This document shows positions 1 to 8,838 of a stretch of DNA of 64,000 nucleotides, piece after piece. Made by a program: the position numbers and the translations under genes. Positions within the stretch are counted from its first letter, which is position 1. Each line of letters opens with the position of its first letter. Under the pieces are notes generated by a model. It saw only the letters and a list, made by a program, of their open reading frames with translations. It did not search any database and had not been told where the DNA came from. The DNA comes from Streptomyces sp. Sge12 (GTDB lineage Bacteria > Actinomycetota > Actinomycetes > Streptomycetales > Streptomycetaceae), in contig NZ_CP020555.1 of the NCBI RefSeq assembly GCF_002080455.1, positions 6,624,501-6,688,500 of the forward strand, given 5' to 3'.

Positions 1-1206
1 GCGGCCGGTCTGCACGCCGCCCGTGAGCAGCTGGCCCGGGCCGAGCGGGAGCATGCCGCGCGCAGCGCCGACCGGCAGGGCGCCGAGACGCGAGCCGCCG
101 CCCGGGCCTCCCGGCGCGAGGCCCTGGACCGCGAACAGGCCGGGCTGGAGGCCGAACTCGCCCTCGTACGGGACGGCGCGCCCACCGTCGCGGCCCGCGC
201 CCGGACCCTGGAGGACCGGGTCCGGATGGTCTCCGGCGCCGCCACCTCGCTGCGGCGGGCCGAGAGCACCGCCGGCCGGCTGAAAGAGGCCGACGACCAG
301 CTCGCCGACGCCGCCTTCAAGGCCGGTTTCGACACCATCGAGGCCGCCGCCGACGCCGTGCTCCCCGAGTACGAACGCACCGCGCTCCAACACCGGCTGG
401 ACGCCTGGCAGACGGAGGAGGCCCTGCTGGCGGACCGCCGGCGCGAGAGCGGCGCCGCCGAAGCGGCAGCCCTGCCTCCGGCCGCACCGGATGCGGCCGA
501 GGCGTACGCCGCCTCGGCCGCGGCGAAGCTTCGTACGGCAGGGTCGGCCGCCGACGCCGCCCGGGTCCGCTGTACGGAGCTGGACCGGCTCTCCCGGCAG
601 GCCGAGCAGGAACTGCGCGCCCTGGGCCCGCTGCGCGAGGCCTACGACCGGGTCGCCCGGCTGGCCGGACTCACCGCGGGCACCTCCGCCGACAACGAGC
701 GCAAGATGCGCCTGGAGGCCTACGTACTGGCCGCGCGCCTGGAGCAGGTGGCCGCCGCGGCGACGGTACGGCTGCTGCGCATGTCGGGCGGCCGCTACAC
801 CCTCGTGCACTCCGACGCCCGGTCCGGCGGGCGGGGCCGTTCGGGCCTCGGACTGCACGTGGTCGACGCCTGGACCGGCAGCGAGCGGGACACCGCCACC
901 CTGTCGGGCGGCGAGACCTTCTTCGCCTCGCTCGCCCTGGCGCTGGGCCTCGCGGACGTCGTCACCGACGAGGCCGGCGGCATGCGCCTCGACACCCTCT
1001 TCATCGACGAGGGCTTCGGCAGCCTCGACGACCAGGCCCTGGACGAGGTGCTCGACGTCCTGGACTCGCTGCGCGAGCGGGACCGCAGCGTCGGCATCGT
1101 CAGCCACGTCGCCGACCTGCGGACCCGGGTCCAGGCCCAGCTGGAGATCGTCAAGCAGCGCGGCGGTTCCGTGGTGCGCCACCGGACGGCGGCGCTCACG
1201 GACTGA
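1..1206 (+). CDS. sbcC: SbcC-type exonuclease/SMC-like ATPase, C-terminal part
   Basis: The frame is open from base 1, so the start lies outside the window and only the last ~401 residues are present. The visible part begins with an Ala/Arg/Glu-rich stretch expected to form coiled coil. It ends with the C-terminal half of an ABC-type ATPase: signature LSGGETFFASLALALGLAD, then Walker B LDTLFIDEGFGSLD and a D-loop, and a closing switch segment (GIVSHVADL). This order is typical of SbcC/Rad50, the ATPase partner of the SbcD nuclease that processes DNA ends and hairpins. The last 11 bases overlap the convergent Lrp-type gene. sbcD would be expected upstream, outside the window. RecN or another SMC-like exporter ATPase is less likely because of the motif spacing. 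Confidence 0.88.
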   Translation, partial: AAGLHAAREQLARAEREHAARSADRQGAETRAAARASRREALDREQAGLEAELALVRDGAPTVAARARTLEDRVRMVSGAATSLRRAESTAGRLKEADDQLADAAFKAGFDTIEAAADAVLPEYERTALQHRLDAWQTEEALLADRRRESGAAEAAALPPAAPDAAEAYAASAAAKLRTAGSAADAARVRCTELDRLSRQAEQELRALGPLREAYDRVARLAGLTAGTSADNERKMRLEAYVLAARLEQVAAAATVRLLRMSGGRYTLVHSDARSGGRGRSGLGLHVVDAWTGSERDTATLSGGETFFASLALALGLADVVTDEAGGMRLDTLFIDEGFGSLDDQALDEVLDVLDSLRERDRSVGIVSHVADLRTRVQAQLEIVKQRGGSVVRHRTAALTD

Positions 1207-1642
1207 GCGGCCTGCGGGGCAGCGGGGAGGAGTAGACGATGCTCGTCGTCACCGGTCCCAGGCCCGAGATCCGGCCCGTGACCTCCTCCAGGTGTGCCAT
1301 CGAGCGGGCCGCGACCTTGAGGACGAAGCAGTCGTCGCCGGTCACGTGATGGGCCTCCAGGATCTCCGGGGTGGACTCCAGGAAGTCGTGGAACGGCTTG
1401 TAATTGCCGTGCGGGTAGCGCAGCCGCACCAGCGCGAGGATCGACTTGCCGAGCTTCTCCGGGTCCACCACCGCCGTGTAGCCGGTGATGATCCCGGTCT
1501 CCTCCAGCCGCCGGACCCGCTCGGTGACGGCGCTCGCGGACATGGACACGGCGCGGGCGAGCTCGGTGAAACTGGCCCGGCCGTCGCGCTGGAGGACTTC
1601 GAGGATCCGCCAGTCGGTGGTGTCAGGGGAATAGTCGGTCAT
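1196..1642 (-). CDS. Lrp/AsnC family transcriptional regulator
   Basis: This 148-residue protein has the Lrp/AsnC layout. Residues 1-60 form a helix-turn-helix (DWRILEVLQRDGRASFTELA, then SMSASAVTERVRRLEETGII). Residues ~65-140 form a RAM/AsnC ligand-binding domain (VTGDDCFVLKVAARSMAHLE). Such proteins form octamers or discs and respond to amino acids. It is transcribed away from the rhodanese gene at 1737, and the 94-base gap must hold both promoters. That gap contains a GATC-AACA-GATC dyad near 1711-1722 that could be its site. The pairing suggests control of sulfur amino acid or sulfane-sulfur metabolism, but that is inference. Its 3' end overlaps the sbcC stop. Confidence 0.92.
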   Translation of the reverse strand: MTDYSPDTTDWRILEVLQRDGRASFTELARAVSMSASAVTERVRRLEETGIITGYTAVVDPEKLGKSILALVRLRYPHGNYKPFHDFLESTPEILEAHHVTGDDCFVLKVAARSMAHLEEVTGRISGLGPVTTSIVYSSPLPRRPLSP

Positions 1643-1736
1643 GGGGCAGGTCTAGCAGGGGATTCCCCGGTCGGACAAGGAAAAGGCCGGGGAAATCCAC
1701 TTCCGGTAGTGATCAACAGATCGTAGATTTTTGGCC

Positions 1737-2252
1737 ATGACGACGACGCAGAACGCCTCCTCCGCCCCCGCCACCACCAACCCCGTGCTCCGCGTGCCGC
1801 CGGCCTCCCCGGCCGCGGCGGCCGCGTACTTCGCCGCGAGCCTGGCCTTCCACGCGGACGTGTCGGACGTCGCCGCCGCCTTCCGGGCCCACCGCGAGCA
1901 GGGCGCCGAGCTGGGCTTCCAGCTCGTCGACTCCCGCTCCACACCGTCCTGGGACCAGGCCCACGTGCCCGGCGCCGTCCACCTGCCCACCGCGCTGATT
2001 CCCGAGCAGGCCGAGCGGCTGCTGGACAAGGACGTCCCCGTGGTGACGTACTGCTGGGGCCCCGGGTGCAACGGAGGCACCCGCTCCGCCCTCGCCCTGG
2101 CCGAACTCGGCTTCCAGGTCAAGGAGATGCTCGGGGGTATCGAGTACTGGATCCGCGAGGGCTTCGAGGTCGAGACCTGGCAGGGCAACCAGCAGCGTGC
2201 CGGGGCCGACCCGCTGACCGCGCCGACCGACTCGGACGACTGCGGCTGCTGA
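1737..2252 (+). CDS. Rhodanese-like domain protein
   Basis: The protein is ~171 residues if started at ATG 1737; TTG 1731 is two codons upstream in frame. A single rhodanese fold fills most of it. ELGFQLVDSRSTPSWDQAHVPGAVHLP is the N-terminal signature region (key residues D, R, H-V-P-G-A), and TYCWGPGCNGGTRSALALAELGF carries the persulfide-forming Cys in an active-site loop of CWGPGC type. A short C-terminal tail ends DDCGC, giving extra thiols. It probably moves sulfane sulfur in the cytoplasm. The divergent Lrp-type regulator is the likely controller. A hairpin terminator follows at 2297-2336. Confidence 0.9.
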   Translation: MTTTQNASSAPATTNPVLRVPPASPAAAAAYFAASLAFHADVSDVAAAFRAHREQGAELGFQLVDSRSTPSWDQAHVPGAVHLPTALIPEQAERLLDKDVPVVTYCWGPGCNGGTRSALALAELGFQVKEMLGGIEYWIREGFEVETWQGNQQRAGADPLTAPTDSDDCGC

Positions 2253-2296
2253 GGCGGCGGTGGCCGTGGCCGTGATCGTGACCGTGGCCGTCACGC

Positions 2297-2336
2297 GGAC
2301 GGGCCGCTCGTCCCCCGGGGTATGAGCGGCCCGTCC
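2297..2336. terminator. Bidirectional hairpin between convergent genes
   Basis: Perfect 13-bp arms (GGACGGGCCGCTC and GAGCGGCCCGTCC) enclose a 14-base loop. It lies 45 bases past the rhodanese stop and 80 bases past the convergent DUF885 stop, so it can serve both. There is no T-tract, as is usual in Streptomyces. Confidence 0.8.
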
Positions 2337-2378
2337 GTCATACGTCACGCGTCATACGTCACGCGTCATGCGCCACAC
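2337..2378. repeat. Short tandem repeat, 14-bp unit
   Basis: Two exact copies of GTCATACGTCACGC (2337-2350 and 2351-2364) are followed by a degenerate third copy (2365-2378). The array lies between the terminator hairpin and the end of the DUF885 gene. No protein or RNA function is apparent. Confidence 0.75.
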
Positions 2379-2415
2379 GTCGTTTGCCGCTCGTCGGTGG
2401 AGCGGCCGCGTGCCG

Positions 2416-4119
2416 TCAGAGCTTCGACAGCTCGTCCACCAGGTCGTCCAGCCCCAGCGAACCCTGCGACAGAGCCGCCATGTGCCAGGCCTTCAGGTCG
2501 AAGGAATCGCCGTGCGCGGCCCGGGCGTTGTCCCGGCCCAGCAGCCAGGCACGCTCGCCCAGCTTGTAGCCGATCGCCTGGCCCGGCATCGACAGGTAGC
2601 GGGTCAGCTCGCTCTCGACGAAGTCCGCCGGGCGGCCGCTGTGCAGGCCGAAGAACTCCTGAGCCAGGTCCACCGTCCAGGTCTCGCCCGGGTGGAACGG
2701 CGAGTCCGCCGGGATCTCCATACCCACGTGCATGCCGATGTCCACGATGACCCGCGCCGCGCGCATCATCTGGCAGTCCAGGTAGCCGAGGCGCTGCTCG
2801 GCGTCCTTGAGGTAGCCCAGCTCGTCCATGAGCCGCTCCGCGTACAGCGCCCAGCCCTCGGCGTTGGCGCTGACCATGCCGACGGTGGCCTGGTAGCGGG
2901 AGAGCCGGTCCGCCACGTGCGTCCACTGCGCGAGCTGCAGGTGGTGGCCCGGCACGCCCTCGTGGTACCAGGTGGACACCAGGTCGTACACCGGGAAGCG
3001 GGTCAGGCCCATGGTGGGCAGCCAGGTGCGGCCCGGGCGGGAGAAGTCCTCCGAGGGGGAGGTGTAGTACGGGGCCGCGGGGCCGCCGGGCGGGGCGATG
3101 CGGGACTCCACCTTGCGGACGCGCTCGGCGAGTTCGAAGTGGGTGCCGTCGAGGTTCTCGATGACCTCGTCCATCAGGCCCTGGAGCCACGACTGGACCT
3201 CGTCGACGCCCTCGATGTGGGTGCCGTGCTCGTCCAGGTGCTTGAGCACCTCCCAGGGGCCGGCGCCCGGGAGGATCTTGGCGGCCTCGGACTTCATCTC
3301 GGCGAGCAGGCGGTGGTACTCCGACCAGCCGTAGGCGTACGCCTCGTCCAGGTCCAGGTCCGTACCGTTGAAGAAGCGGGACCAGCGGGCGTAGCGCTCG
3401 CGGCCCACGGTGTCCGGCCTGCCCTCGACGGCCGGGGCGTACACCGAGGCCATCCAGTCGCGCAGGTCGACGACCGCGGCGGTCGCACCGGCGGCCGCGG
3501 CGTCCAGCTCGGCGCGCAGGGAGTCCGGACCGGCGGCGACGAAGCCCTCGAAGAAGGGGGCCTCGCTGCCGTCCTGGCCGGCCCAGGTGGTGAGCTGGCC
3601 GATCATGGTGGTGGTGGCGCGGGGGCTGCCGTACAGGCCGCGCTCCAGTCCGAGTCCGAGGCTCTCGCGGTAGCCGTCGAAGGCGGCCGGCACGGCGCGC
3701 AGGCGCTCGGCGATCGCCGCCCAGTCCTCGTCGGTGTCGGCGGGGGTCAGGGAGAAGACCTCGCGGACGGAGTGCGCGGGGCTGTGGATGTTGCTGACCG
3801 CGCACAGGTCCTCGTCGGCCTCGATGACCGCGAGCTCGGCGGTGAGGCGCTCGCGCAGCAGCCGGGCGCACCGGCGTTCGGCGTCGCTGTCGGCGCCGGG
3901 CACGGACTCGGCGGCGTCGAGGCGAGCGAGGGTCTCACGGGCGAGCTCGGCGAGGGCCGCGCGGCCCGCCGGGGAGAAGTCCGGGAGCTTGCTCGAACTC
4001 GCGGCGACACCGAGGTAGGTGCCCGTGATCGGGTCGAGGGCGATGAGGTCGTCGACGTACGCGTCGGCCACCTGGCGGGGCAGCCGGGGTGCGCTGCCGT
4101 TGTGGAGGATCTCTGACAT
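2416..4119 (-). CDS. DUF885 family putative metallopeptidase
   Basis: The protein is 567 residues if started at ATG 4119, before MSEILHNGSAPRLPRQ. The frame extends 40 codons further upstream, but that stretch is unlike the family. The alpha-helical chain carries the DUF885 hallmark WYHEGVPGHHLQLAQW, a His-Glu...His-His cluster resembling a zinc-peptidase site. Further conserved segments include FEGFVAAGPDSLRAELD and HPGETWTVDLAQEFFGL. Family members are usually taken as cytoplasmic or exported dipeptidases or carboxypeptidases, but the substrate cannot be read from sequence. No signal peptide is visible. It is a single gene in its own unit, ending toward the rhodanese gene. Confidence 0.85.
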   Translation of the reverse strand: MSEILHNGSAPRLPRQVADAYVDDLIALDPITGTYLGVAASSSKLPDFSPAGRAALAELARETLARLDAAESVPGADSDAERRCARLLRERLTAELAVIEADEDLCAVSNIHSPAHSVREVFSLTPADTDEDWAAIAERLRAVPAAFDGYRESLGLGLERGLYGSPRATTTMIGQLTTWAGQDGSEAPFFEGFVAAGPDSLRAELDAAAAGATAAVVDLRDWMASVYAPAVEGRPDTVGRERYARWSRFFNGTDLDLDEAYAYGWSEYHRLLAEMKSEAAKILPGAGPWEVLKHLDEHGTHIEGVDEVQSWLQGLMDEVIENLDGTHFELAERVRKVESRIAPPGGPAAPYYTSPSEDFSRPGRTWLPTMGLTRFPVYDLVSTWYHEGVPGHHLQLAQWTHVADRLSRYQATVGMVSANAEGWALYAERLMDELGYLKDAEQRLGYLDCQMMRAARVIVDIGMHVGMEIPADSPFHPGETWTVDLAQEFFGLHSGRPADFVESELTRYLSMPGQAIGYKLGERAWLLGRDNARAAHGDSFDLKAWHMAALSQGSLGLDDLVDELSKL

Positions 4120-4413
4120 GCGGCCATCTTCGTATGTGGGACGTGTTCCCGTCATCACCCGTGGCAGTCGGCCTGCCGACGCGGGCCGGAGCGGGGCGGG
4201 CGGCGCATACGGGAATCGGTCAACCAGCCCTGCACGCAAGCGACTTCGGGCCTGCGGGGGAGGGATTGCCGGGGGTGGGCGCGCGCAGTTTGGCCGGATC
4301 CCGCCGTCCGTGGGGGCCCGTGTGGGCGCGTGGGGAACGAGGGGGCCTTGCTCGGCGCGGACGGGTGCGCCCGGAGCCGGTACCCGTGGAGGGCTCCGGT
4401 CCGGGCGGACCGG

Positions 4414-5865
4414 TCAGTGGCGGCGCCGGGGAGCCGGCTGTTCGTGCGGGAGCGCGCGGGGCAGCTCACGGGGAAGGCCGTGGGGCAGCCGCGAGCCGGC
4501 CGGGATCGCGTCCAGCCGGGCCGTGATCACCAGGGTGCCCTCCTCGATCTGGTAGTCGAGGGGGAGGCCGAGGCCGCGCATGGCGGCGACCATGCCGGTG
4601 TTGGCGGCCTGGGTGACGGCGTACACGCTGTCGCACCGGGCCTCGACGGCCATCGCGACGATCCGGCGCAGCAGCTCGGAACCGATGCCGCGGCGCTGCC
4701 AGTCGTCCTCGATGAGCAGCGCGACCTCGGTCTCGTCGCCGTCCCACAGCAGGTGGCCGAGGGCCACGAGCTTTCCGGAGGCGGTGGTCGCGGCGAGGGT
4801 GCGGCCGAAGCGGGGGCTCAGCAGGTGGCCGAGGTAGCGGTCGGCGTCGGCGACGGGGCCGTGGTAGCGCAGCGACAGGGTGCGGTCCGAGCAGCGGTCG
4901 TGCATGGCACGCGCCGCCGGCAGGTCGGAGCCGTCGGCGCGGCGCACGGTGATCTCGTTGCCCTCGGGCAGGGTCAGTACGTCCTGGCTGCGCGGGACGC
5001 GGGGGCCGAGCCGGGCATCGAGCTCGACGAGGGCGCGGGCCCGGGCGAACTCGGTCGGGGTGAACGGGAGGTAGGGCCGCTCCACGGTGATCGCGCCGCC
5101 GGAGGGGTCGCGCAGCCGCATGACCGTGGCCTCCAGGACGCCTTCGACGGGGGCGTCCGCTCCGGCGTTGGGGCGGCCGGAGAGGGTGGTCGCCGGGATC
5201 GAGTGGATCGTGCAGCGGCCGAGCAGCTGGCGCAGGGCCAGGGGCAGCTCGGCGGCGTCCAGGGCGGTGCGGGTGGCCAGGCCGAGGACCCGGGTCGGAG
5301 TGTCGACGAGGTCGTGGGCGTCGGCGCGCTCGATCCAGGTGCTGTGGCCGCCGGCGCGGGAGATGGCCCGGGCCAGGTCGGCGGAGGGCAGTTCCTGCGG
5401 GGCGCGCAGCAGGAACTCGTCGACGGTGCCGCCCTCGGGGAGCGGGTGTGTCTGGAGGGTCAGGATGTCCACGCTGTTGCGGGCGAGGGCGGTGCAGAGG
5501 GCGGCCAGGGAGCCCGGCTCGTCCCGTACGGTCGTGCGCATCCGCCAGAGCGCGGTGCTGCTGGCGGTCGCGTTCGTGCCGGAGTCGGTGGGTGCGAGCG
5601 GCTTCGGATCGCCGGGCGCTGTGCTCCGCGGCGGCGGCGGTGCATGGCTGTGGCGCCGTGCCCACCAGGTGTGGAAGGCCGCCGTCACCAGGAGTGCGAC
5701 GGCCGAGGCGATGAGCATGATCGGGCCCCGCGGGCCGTGCACGACGAGATTGGCGATGGCGTCGGCGACCGCGACGGCGCAGAAGAGCGCGGCGAGTTCG
5801 ACGATGTCACGGCGCCAGTGGTGACGGTGGGGACGCTGGGCGGAGGCGAGGTTACGGTCAGTCAT
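4414..5865 (-). CDS. Membrane-anchored ACT-domain and GNAT acetyltransferase fusion
   Basis: The protein is 483 residues from ATG 5865; an in-frame ATG at 5901 adds 12 residues. Domains in order are: a basic N-terminus with two hydrophobic segments (residues ~25-70), a Pro-rich linker, an ACT-like domain (LWRMRTTVRDEPGSLAALCTALARN), a middle segment, and a C-terminal GNAT domain (EITVRRADGSDLPAARAMHDRCS, acetyl-CoA loop DDWQRRGIGSELLRRI). ACT domains bind amino acids. The architecture suggests an amino-acid-sensitive N-acetyltransferase acting at the membrane face; the target is unknown. The tail is rich in Pro, Arg and His. About 290 bases upstream of DUF885 (4120-4413) hold no recognisable gene. 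Confidence 0.85.
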   Translation of the reverse strand: MTDRNLASAQRPHRHHWRRDIVELAALFCAVAVADAIANLVVHGPRGPIMLIASAVALLVTAAFHTWWARRHSHAPPPPRSTAPGDPKPLAPTDSGTNATASSTALWRMRTTVRDEPGSLAALCTALARNSVDILTLQTHPLPEGGTVDEFLLRAPQELPSADLARAISRAGGHSTWIERADAHDLVDTPTRVLGLATRTALDAAELPLALRQLLGRCTIHSIPATTLSGRPNAGADAPVEGVLEATVMRLRDPSGGAITVERPYLPFTPTEFARARALVELDARLGPRVPRSQDVLTLPEGNEITVRRADGSDLPAARAMHDRCSDRTLSLRYHGPVADADRYLGHLLSPRFGRTLAATTASGKLVALGHLLWDGDETEVALLIEDDWQRRGIGSELLRRIVAMAVEARCDSVYAVTQAANTGMVAAMRGLGLPLDYQIEEGTLVITARLDAIPAGSRLPHGLPRELPRALPHEQPAPRRRH

Positions 5866-6034
5866 GCACACCACTGTGGCGCAGGGGTGTTGCGTGATCA
5901 CGAACGATCTGTGACCGACTGGTTAAGTGTCCATCTGGCCGATTTCACCCAGTTTTCCGAGCCATTTCCGGATTGCGGGTCGGTCCGCTGCGCCTCGGCT
6001 GCCGGTCCGCCTCCGGTTGGCGCCCCGTTCGGCC

Positions 6035-7603
6035 CTACTGGCCCACGCGCCCGGGCTGGAGGGTGCGGGTGAAGAGTACGTCCCCTCCCTGGCGGCGCAA
6101 CCGGACGGTGAGCTCCCCGCTGCCGCCGTCGATGTCGACCTCGCCGTAGTACGGGGGGTTCTCCGAGGGCGACATGTTGGCGAAGGGGGCCGACTGCACG
6201 AAGGCGGTCTGCGGACCGAAGGTGGCGTCCAGCCGCCCGGCCGGGAACCCGCCGGCGCCGATCGGGCCGGACACGAACTCCCAGAACGGCGCGAAGTCGG
6301 TGAAGGCCGCCCGCTCGGGCGCGTAGTGGTTCGCGGCGGTGTAGTGCACGTCGGCCGTGACCCAGACGGTGCCCGGAATGCGCTGGTGCTTGATGTGCCG
6401 CAGGAGTTCGGCGATCTGGAGTTCGCGGCCCAGCGGAGCGCCCGGGTCCCCCTGGGCGACGGCCTCGAAGTTCGCGGCGCCGTCGGGTACGACGATGCCC
6501 AGCGGCATGTCGGCGGCGATCACCTTCCAGGTCGCGCGGGAGCGGGAGAGCTCGCGCTTGGCCCAGGCCAGCTGCTCGGCGCCGAGGATGCCGATGGGGT
6601 CCTCGGTCTGCGTGCCGGGGGAGTTGGCGTTGCGGTAGGTGCGCATGTCGAGCACGAAGACGTCGAGCAGCGGGCCGTACCGCATGACCCGGTACATCCG
6701 GCCCTCGGCGCGGCCCCCGCGCAGGTCGGTGACGGGGAAGTACTCCCCGAAGGCCTGGCGGGCGCGGGCGGCGAGGGTGTCGGCCTCCTTGACGGTGTAG
6801 CGGGGGTCGTCGATCAGCTGGCCGGGGTACCAGTTGTTGCGCACCTCGTGGTCGTCCCACTGGGCGAGGACCGGGACCTGGGCGTTGAAGCCGAGCAGGC
6901 TGCGATCGAGCAGGTTGTAGCGGAAGTTCCCGCGGAACTCGGCGAGGGTCTCGGCGACCTTCGCCTTCTCCTCGGTGGTGATGTTGCGCCAGACGGTGCC
7001 GTCGCGGAGGGGCGCGGTGGCGTTGACCGGTCCGTCGGCGTAGATCGTGTCCCCGCTGAAGAGGAAGAAATCGGGGTTGCGCAGCCGCATCTCCTCGAAG
7101 ACGCGGTAGCCGCCGAGGTCGGGGTTGATGCCCCAGCCCTGGCCCGCCAGGTCGCCGGACCACAGGAAGCGCACGTCGTGGCGGCGGGAGACCGGGGTGG
7201 TGCGGAAGGTGCCGTGGACCGGCGAGGAGCTGCGGCGGGGGTCGTCGGGGTCGGTCAGGACGACCCGGTAGTGGATCTGCTGGCCGGGCGGCAGGTCGCG
7301 CAGGACGGTGGTCCCGGTGAAGTCGCTCGACGGGCCGAGGAGCGGACCGCGGTGGCGGCGTACGGCGTAGCGGAACGCCTCGCTCGGGGAAGTCTCGACG
7401 TACATCCGTGCCGGGCGGTCGGCGCGGGTCCACACGGTGGCCGAGTGGGCGGTGATCTCGCCGGACTGGACGCCCCACAGCGCATTGGGCCGCCCGGAGC
7501 GGGCGAAGGCGGGGGCCGCGAGCGCCGGAGCGGCGATCAGCGCGGAGGACAGGGCGAGGGATCCGCCGATGAGGGACCGTCGGGTGTGCGGGATCGATGC
7601 CAT
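6035..7603 (-). CDS. phoD: Secreted alkaline phosphatase D (PhoD-like)
   Basis: The protein is 522 residues from ATG 7603, preceded by AGGAGA seven bases upstream. The N-terminus has a Tat-type signal (HTRRSLIGGSLALSSALIAAPALA), so it is exported folded. A Fn3-like N-terminal PhoD domain (ALWGVQSGEITAHSATVWTRAD) precedes the metallophosphoesterase core: RFLWSGDLAGQGWGIN, FFLFSGDTIYADGP, AQWDDHEVRNNWY, and VWVTADVHYTAANHY near the end. These Asp/His clusters coordinate the metal centre (Fe3+/Ca2+ in characterised PhoD). It hydrolyses phosphate mono- and diesters outside the cell. PHO boxes were not clearly recognised upstream. Confidence 0.92.
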   Translation of the reverse strand: MASIPHTRRSLIGGSLALSSALIAAPALAAPAFARSGRPNALWGVQSGEITAHSATVWTRADRPARMYVETSPSEAFRYAVRRHRGPLLGPSSDFTGTTVLRDLPPGQQIHYRVVLTDPDDPRRSSSPVHGTFRTTPVSRRHDVRFLWSGDLAGQGWGINPDLGGYRVFEEMRLRNPDFFLFSGDTIYADGPVNATAPLRDGTVWRNITTEEKAKVAETLAEFRGNFRYNLLDRSLLGFNAQVPVLAQWDDHEVRNNWYPGQLIDDPRYTVKEADTLAARARQAFGEYFPVTDLRGGRAEGRMYRVMRYGPLLDVFVLDMRTYRNANSPGTQTEDPIGILGAEQLAWAKRELSRSRATWKVIAADMPLGIVVPDGAANFEAVAQGDPGAPLGRELQIAELLRHIKHQRIPGTVWVTADVHYTAANHYAPERAAFTDFAPFWEFVSGPIGAGGFPAGRLDATFGPQTAFVQSAPFANMSPSENPPYYGEVDIDGGSGELTVRLRRQGGDVLFTRTLQPGRVGQ

Positions 7604-7740
7604 CGGGTACGTCTCCTGGGGCCGGCGAGGACGGGTCGGACCAGCGTGCCGTCGCACACCGGCCCGGCCGCGTCGCCCACGCGAACCGCGGATGAACAGC
7701 CGTCAGCCGCTCATTCGTTCAGCTGTCCGGGCATGCCGGC

Positions 7741-7810
7741 GGGTCCGCCGGGTCCGCCGGGTCCGCCGGGTCGGTCGGGTCCGCCGGGTCCGGGGCCGGT
7801 CGGGTCGGCC
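7741..7810. repeat. GGGTCCGCC tandem repeat
   Basis: Three perfect 9-bp GGGTCCGCC units (7741-7767) are followed by degenerate units through about 7810. The array lies in the gap between the alpha/beta hydrolase stop (7827) and the phoD start. In one frame it would encode a Gly-Pro-rich collagen-like string, but no convincing gene contains it. Confidence 0.7.
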
Positions 7811-7826
7811 GGTCCCGTTCGGTCGT

Positions 7827-8678
7827 TCAGGCGACCGCGAGCCGCGCGCTGCGGGCCGTGTCCAGCATCACCCGGGAGACGAGCGCCGGATCGTCGTTCA
7901 TCGGGACGTGACCGCATCCCGGGAGCCGCACCAGCCGGGCGCCGGGGACGGTGTGCTTGGCGCGGACGCCCTGCCGGCGCAGCAGCAGGCGGTCGCGGGT
8001 GCCCCAGGCGATGGTGACGGGCAGGCCGGGCACGTCGTCGGTGAACCGTACGGAACCACCCGCGGCCAGCGTGTCCTCGAAGCCGGTGGCATCGCGCAGG
8101 GCGAGGGTCTCGGCGACGACGGCCTCGGCCGGGCGGCGGGACGGGCGGGCGTAGATGGTGCCGGTGAGCGCGGCGCGGCCGGCGGCGGTGCGCGAGAGCC
8201 GGCGCACGGCGGGGAGGGGGAGAGCCTTGGCGCCGGCGCGCATCGCGAGGAGCGTGGCGAAGGCGTAGCGGCGCTCGCCCTCGGTCCAGAAACCGGCGGG
8301 GGAGAGGGCCGTGATCGAGCGGACGAGGTTGCTCCGGCCCATTTCGAGGGCGAGCAGACCGCCGAGCGAATTGCCCGCGACGTGCGGGCGTTCGACGCCG
8401 AGGGCGGTGCAGAGCGCTCCGAGGGCCGGGGCCACGGTCCCGAGGGAGTACGGGACGCCCGCGGGCAGGGGCTCCGAGGCGCCGAAGCCGGGCAGGTCGA
8501 CGGCGATCACGTCGTGCTCGGCGGCCAGGATGTCGAGCACCGGGTGCCAGGCCTGGCGGTGATGGCCGATGCCGTGGAGCAGGAGGAGCGGTTCGCCGGC
8601 GCCCTTGCGCTCGTAGGCGACGGTGGCGGTGCGGGGGCCGAGCGGCGAATCGATCGTGAAGGAGACCGTGGCGGTCAT
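7827..8678 (-). CDS. Alpha/beta-fold hydrolase
   Basis: The protein is 283 residues from ATG 8678, with GAGGAG upstream; the longer open frame to 8840 is non-coding in character. It shows the fold's hallmarks: oxyanion region LLLLHGIGHHRQAW, nucleophile elbow HVAGNSLGGLLALEMG (Ser in GNSLGG), a late Asp after GLPVTIAWGTRDRLL, and a His near LPGCGHVPMNDDP. These give a complete Ser-Asp-His triad. No signal peptide is seen, so it is probably cytoplasmic. The substrate is unknown. The upstream dyads at 8726-8751 suggest regulation, and the divergent GntR gene is a candidate regulator. Confidence 0.88.
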   Translation of the reverse strand: MTATVSFTIDSPLGPRTATVAYERKGAGEPLLLLHGIGHHRQAWHPVLDILAAEHDVIAVDLPGFGASEPLPAGVPYSLGTVAPALGALCTALGVERPHVAGNSLGGLLALEMGRSNLVRSITALSPAGFWTEGERRYAFATLLAMRAGAKALPLPAVRRLSRTAAGRAALTGTIYARPSRRPAEAVVAETLALRDATGFEDTLAAGGSVRFTDDVPGLPVTIAWGTRDRLLLRRQGVRAKHTVPGARLVRLPGCGHVPMNDDPALVSRVMLDTARSARLAVA

Positions 8679-8725
8679 GCTGCTCCTCGTCGGTGGGCGC
8701 GTGCGAGACAGGATGTCAGTAGTGC

Positions 8726-8751
8726 CTACCGTCATGATTACCGTCCGGTAG
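8726..8751. promoter_or_regulatory. Candidate operator dyads upstream of the hydrolase
   Basis: TACCG-TC-CGGTA (8739-8750) is a clean inverted repeat. A second CTACCG at 8726 pairs with the outer CGGTAG end at 8746-8751. It lies 48-73 bases before the hydrolase start. The binding protein is unknown. Confidence 0.45.
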
Positions 8752-8838
8752 CCCTTGACTACAAGCCTTCCGTGCCATCGAGAACATCCCATGAACGGCT
8801 TGATACGTATGCCCGTTCTGCCCGGCAAAGGCATGAGC

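Noticed and set aside
2337..2378. Start of a CRISPR array
   Set aside because: The 14-bp units are directly tandem with no spacers, only three copies, and no cas genes are nearby.
7711..7917. Minus-strand frame encoding a collagen-like Gly-Pro-Gly protein
   Set aside because: The pattern is produced by the GGGTCCGCC repeat; there is no ribosome site and the frame overlaps the 3' end of the hydrolase gene.
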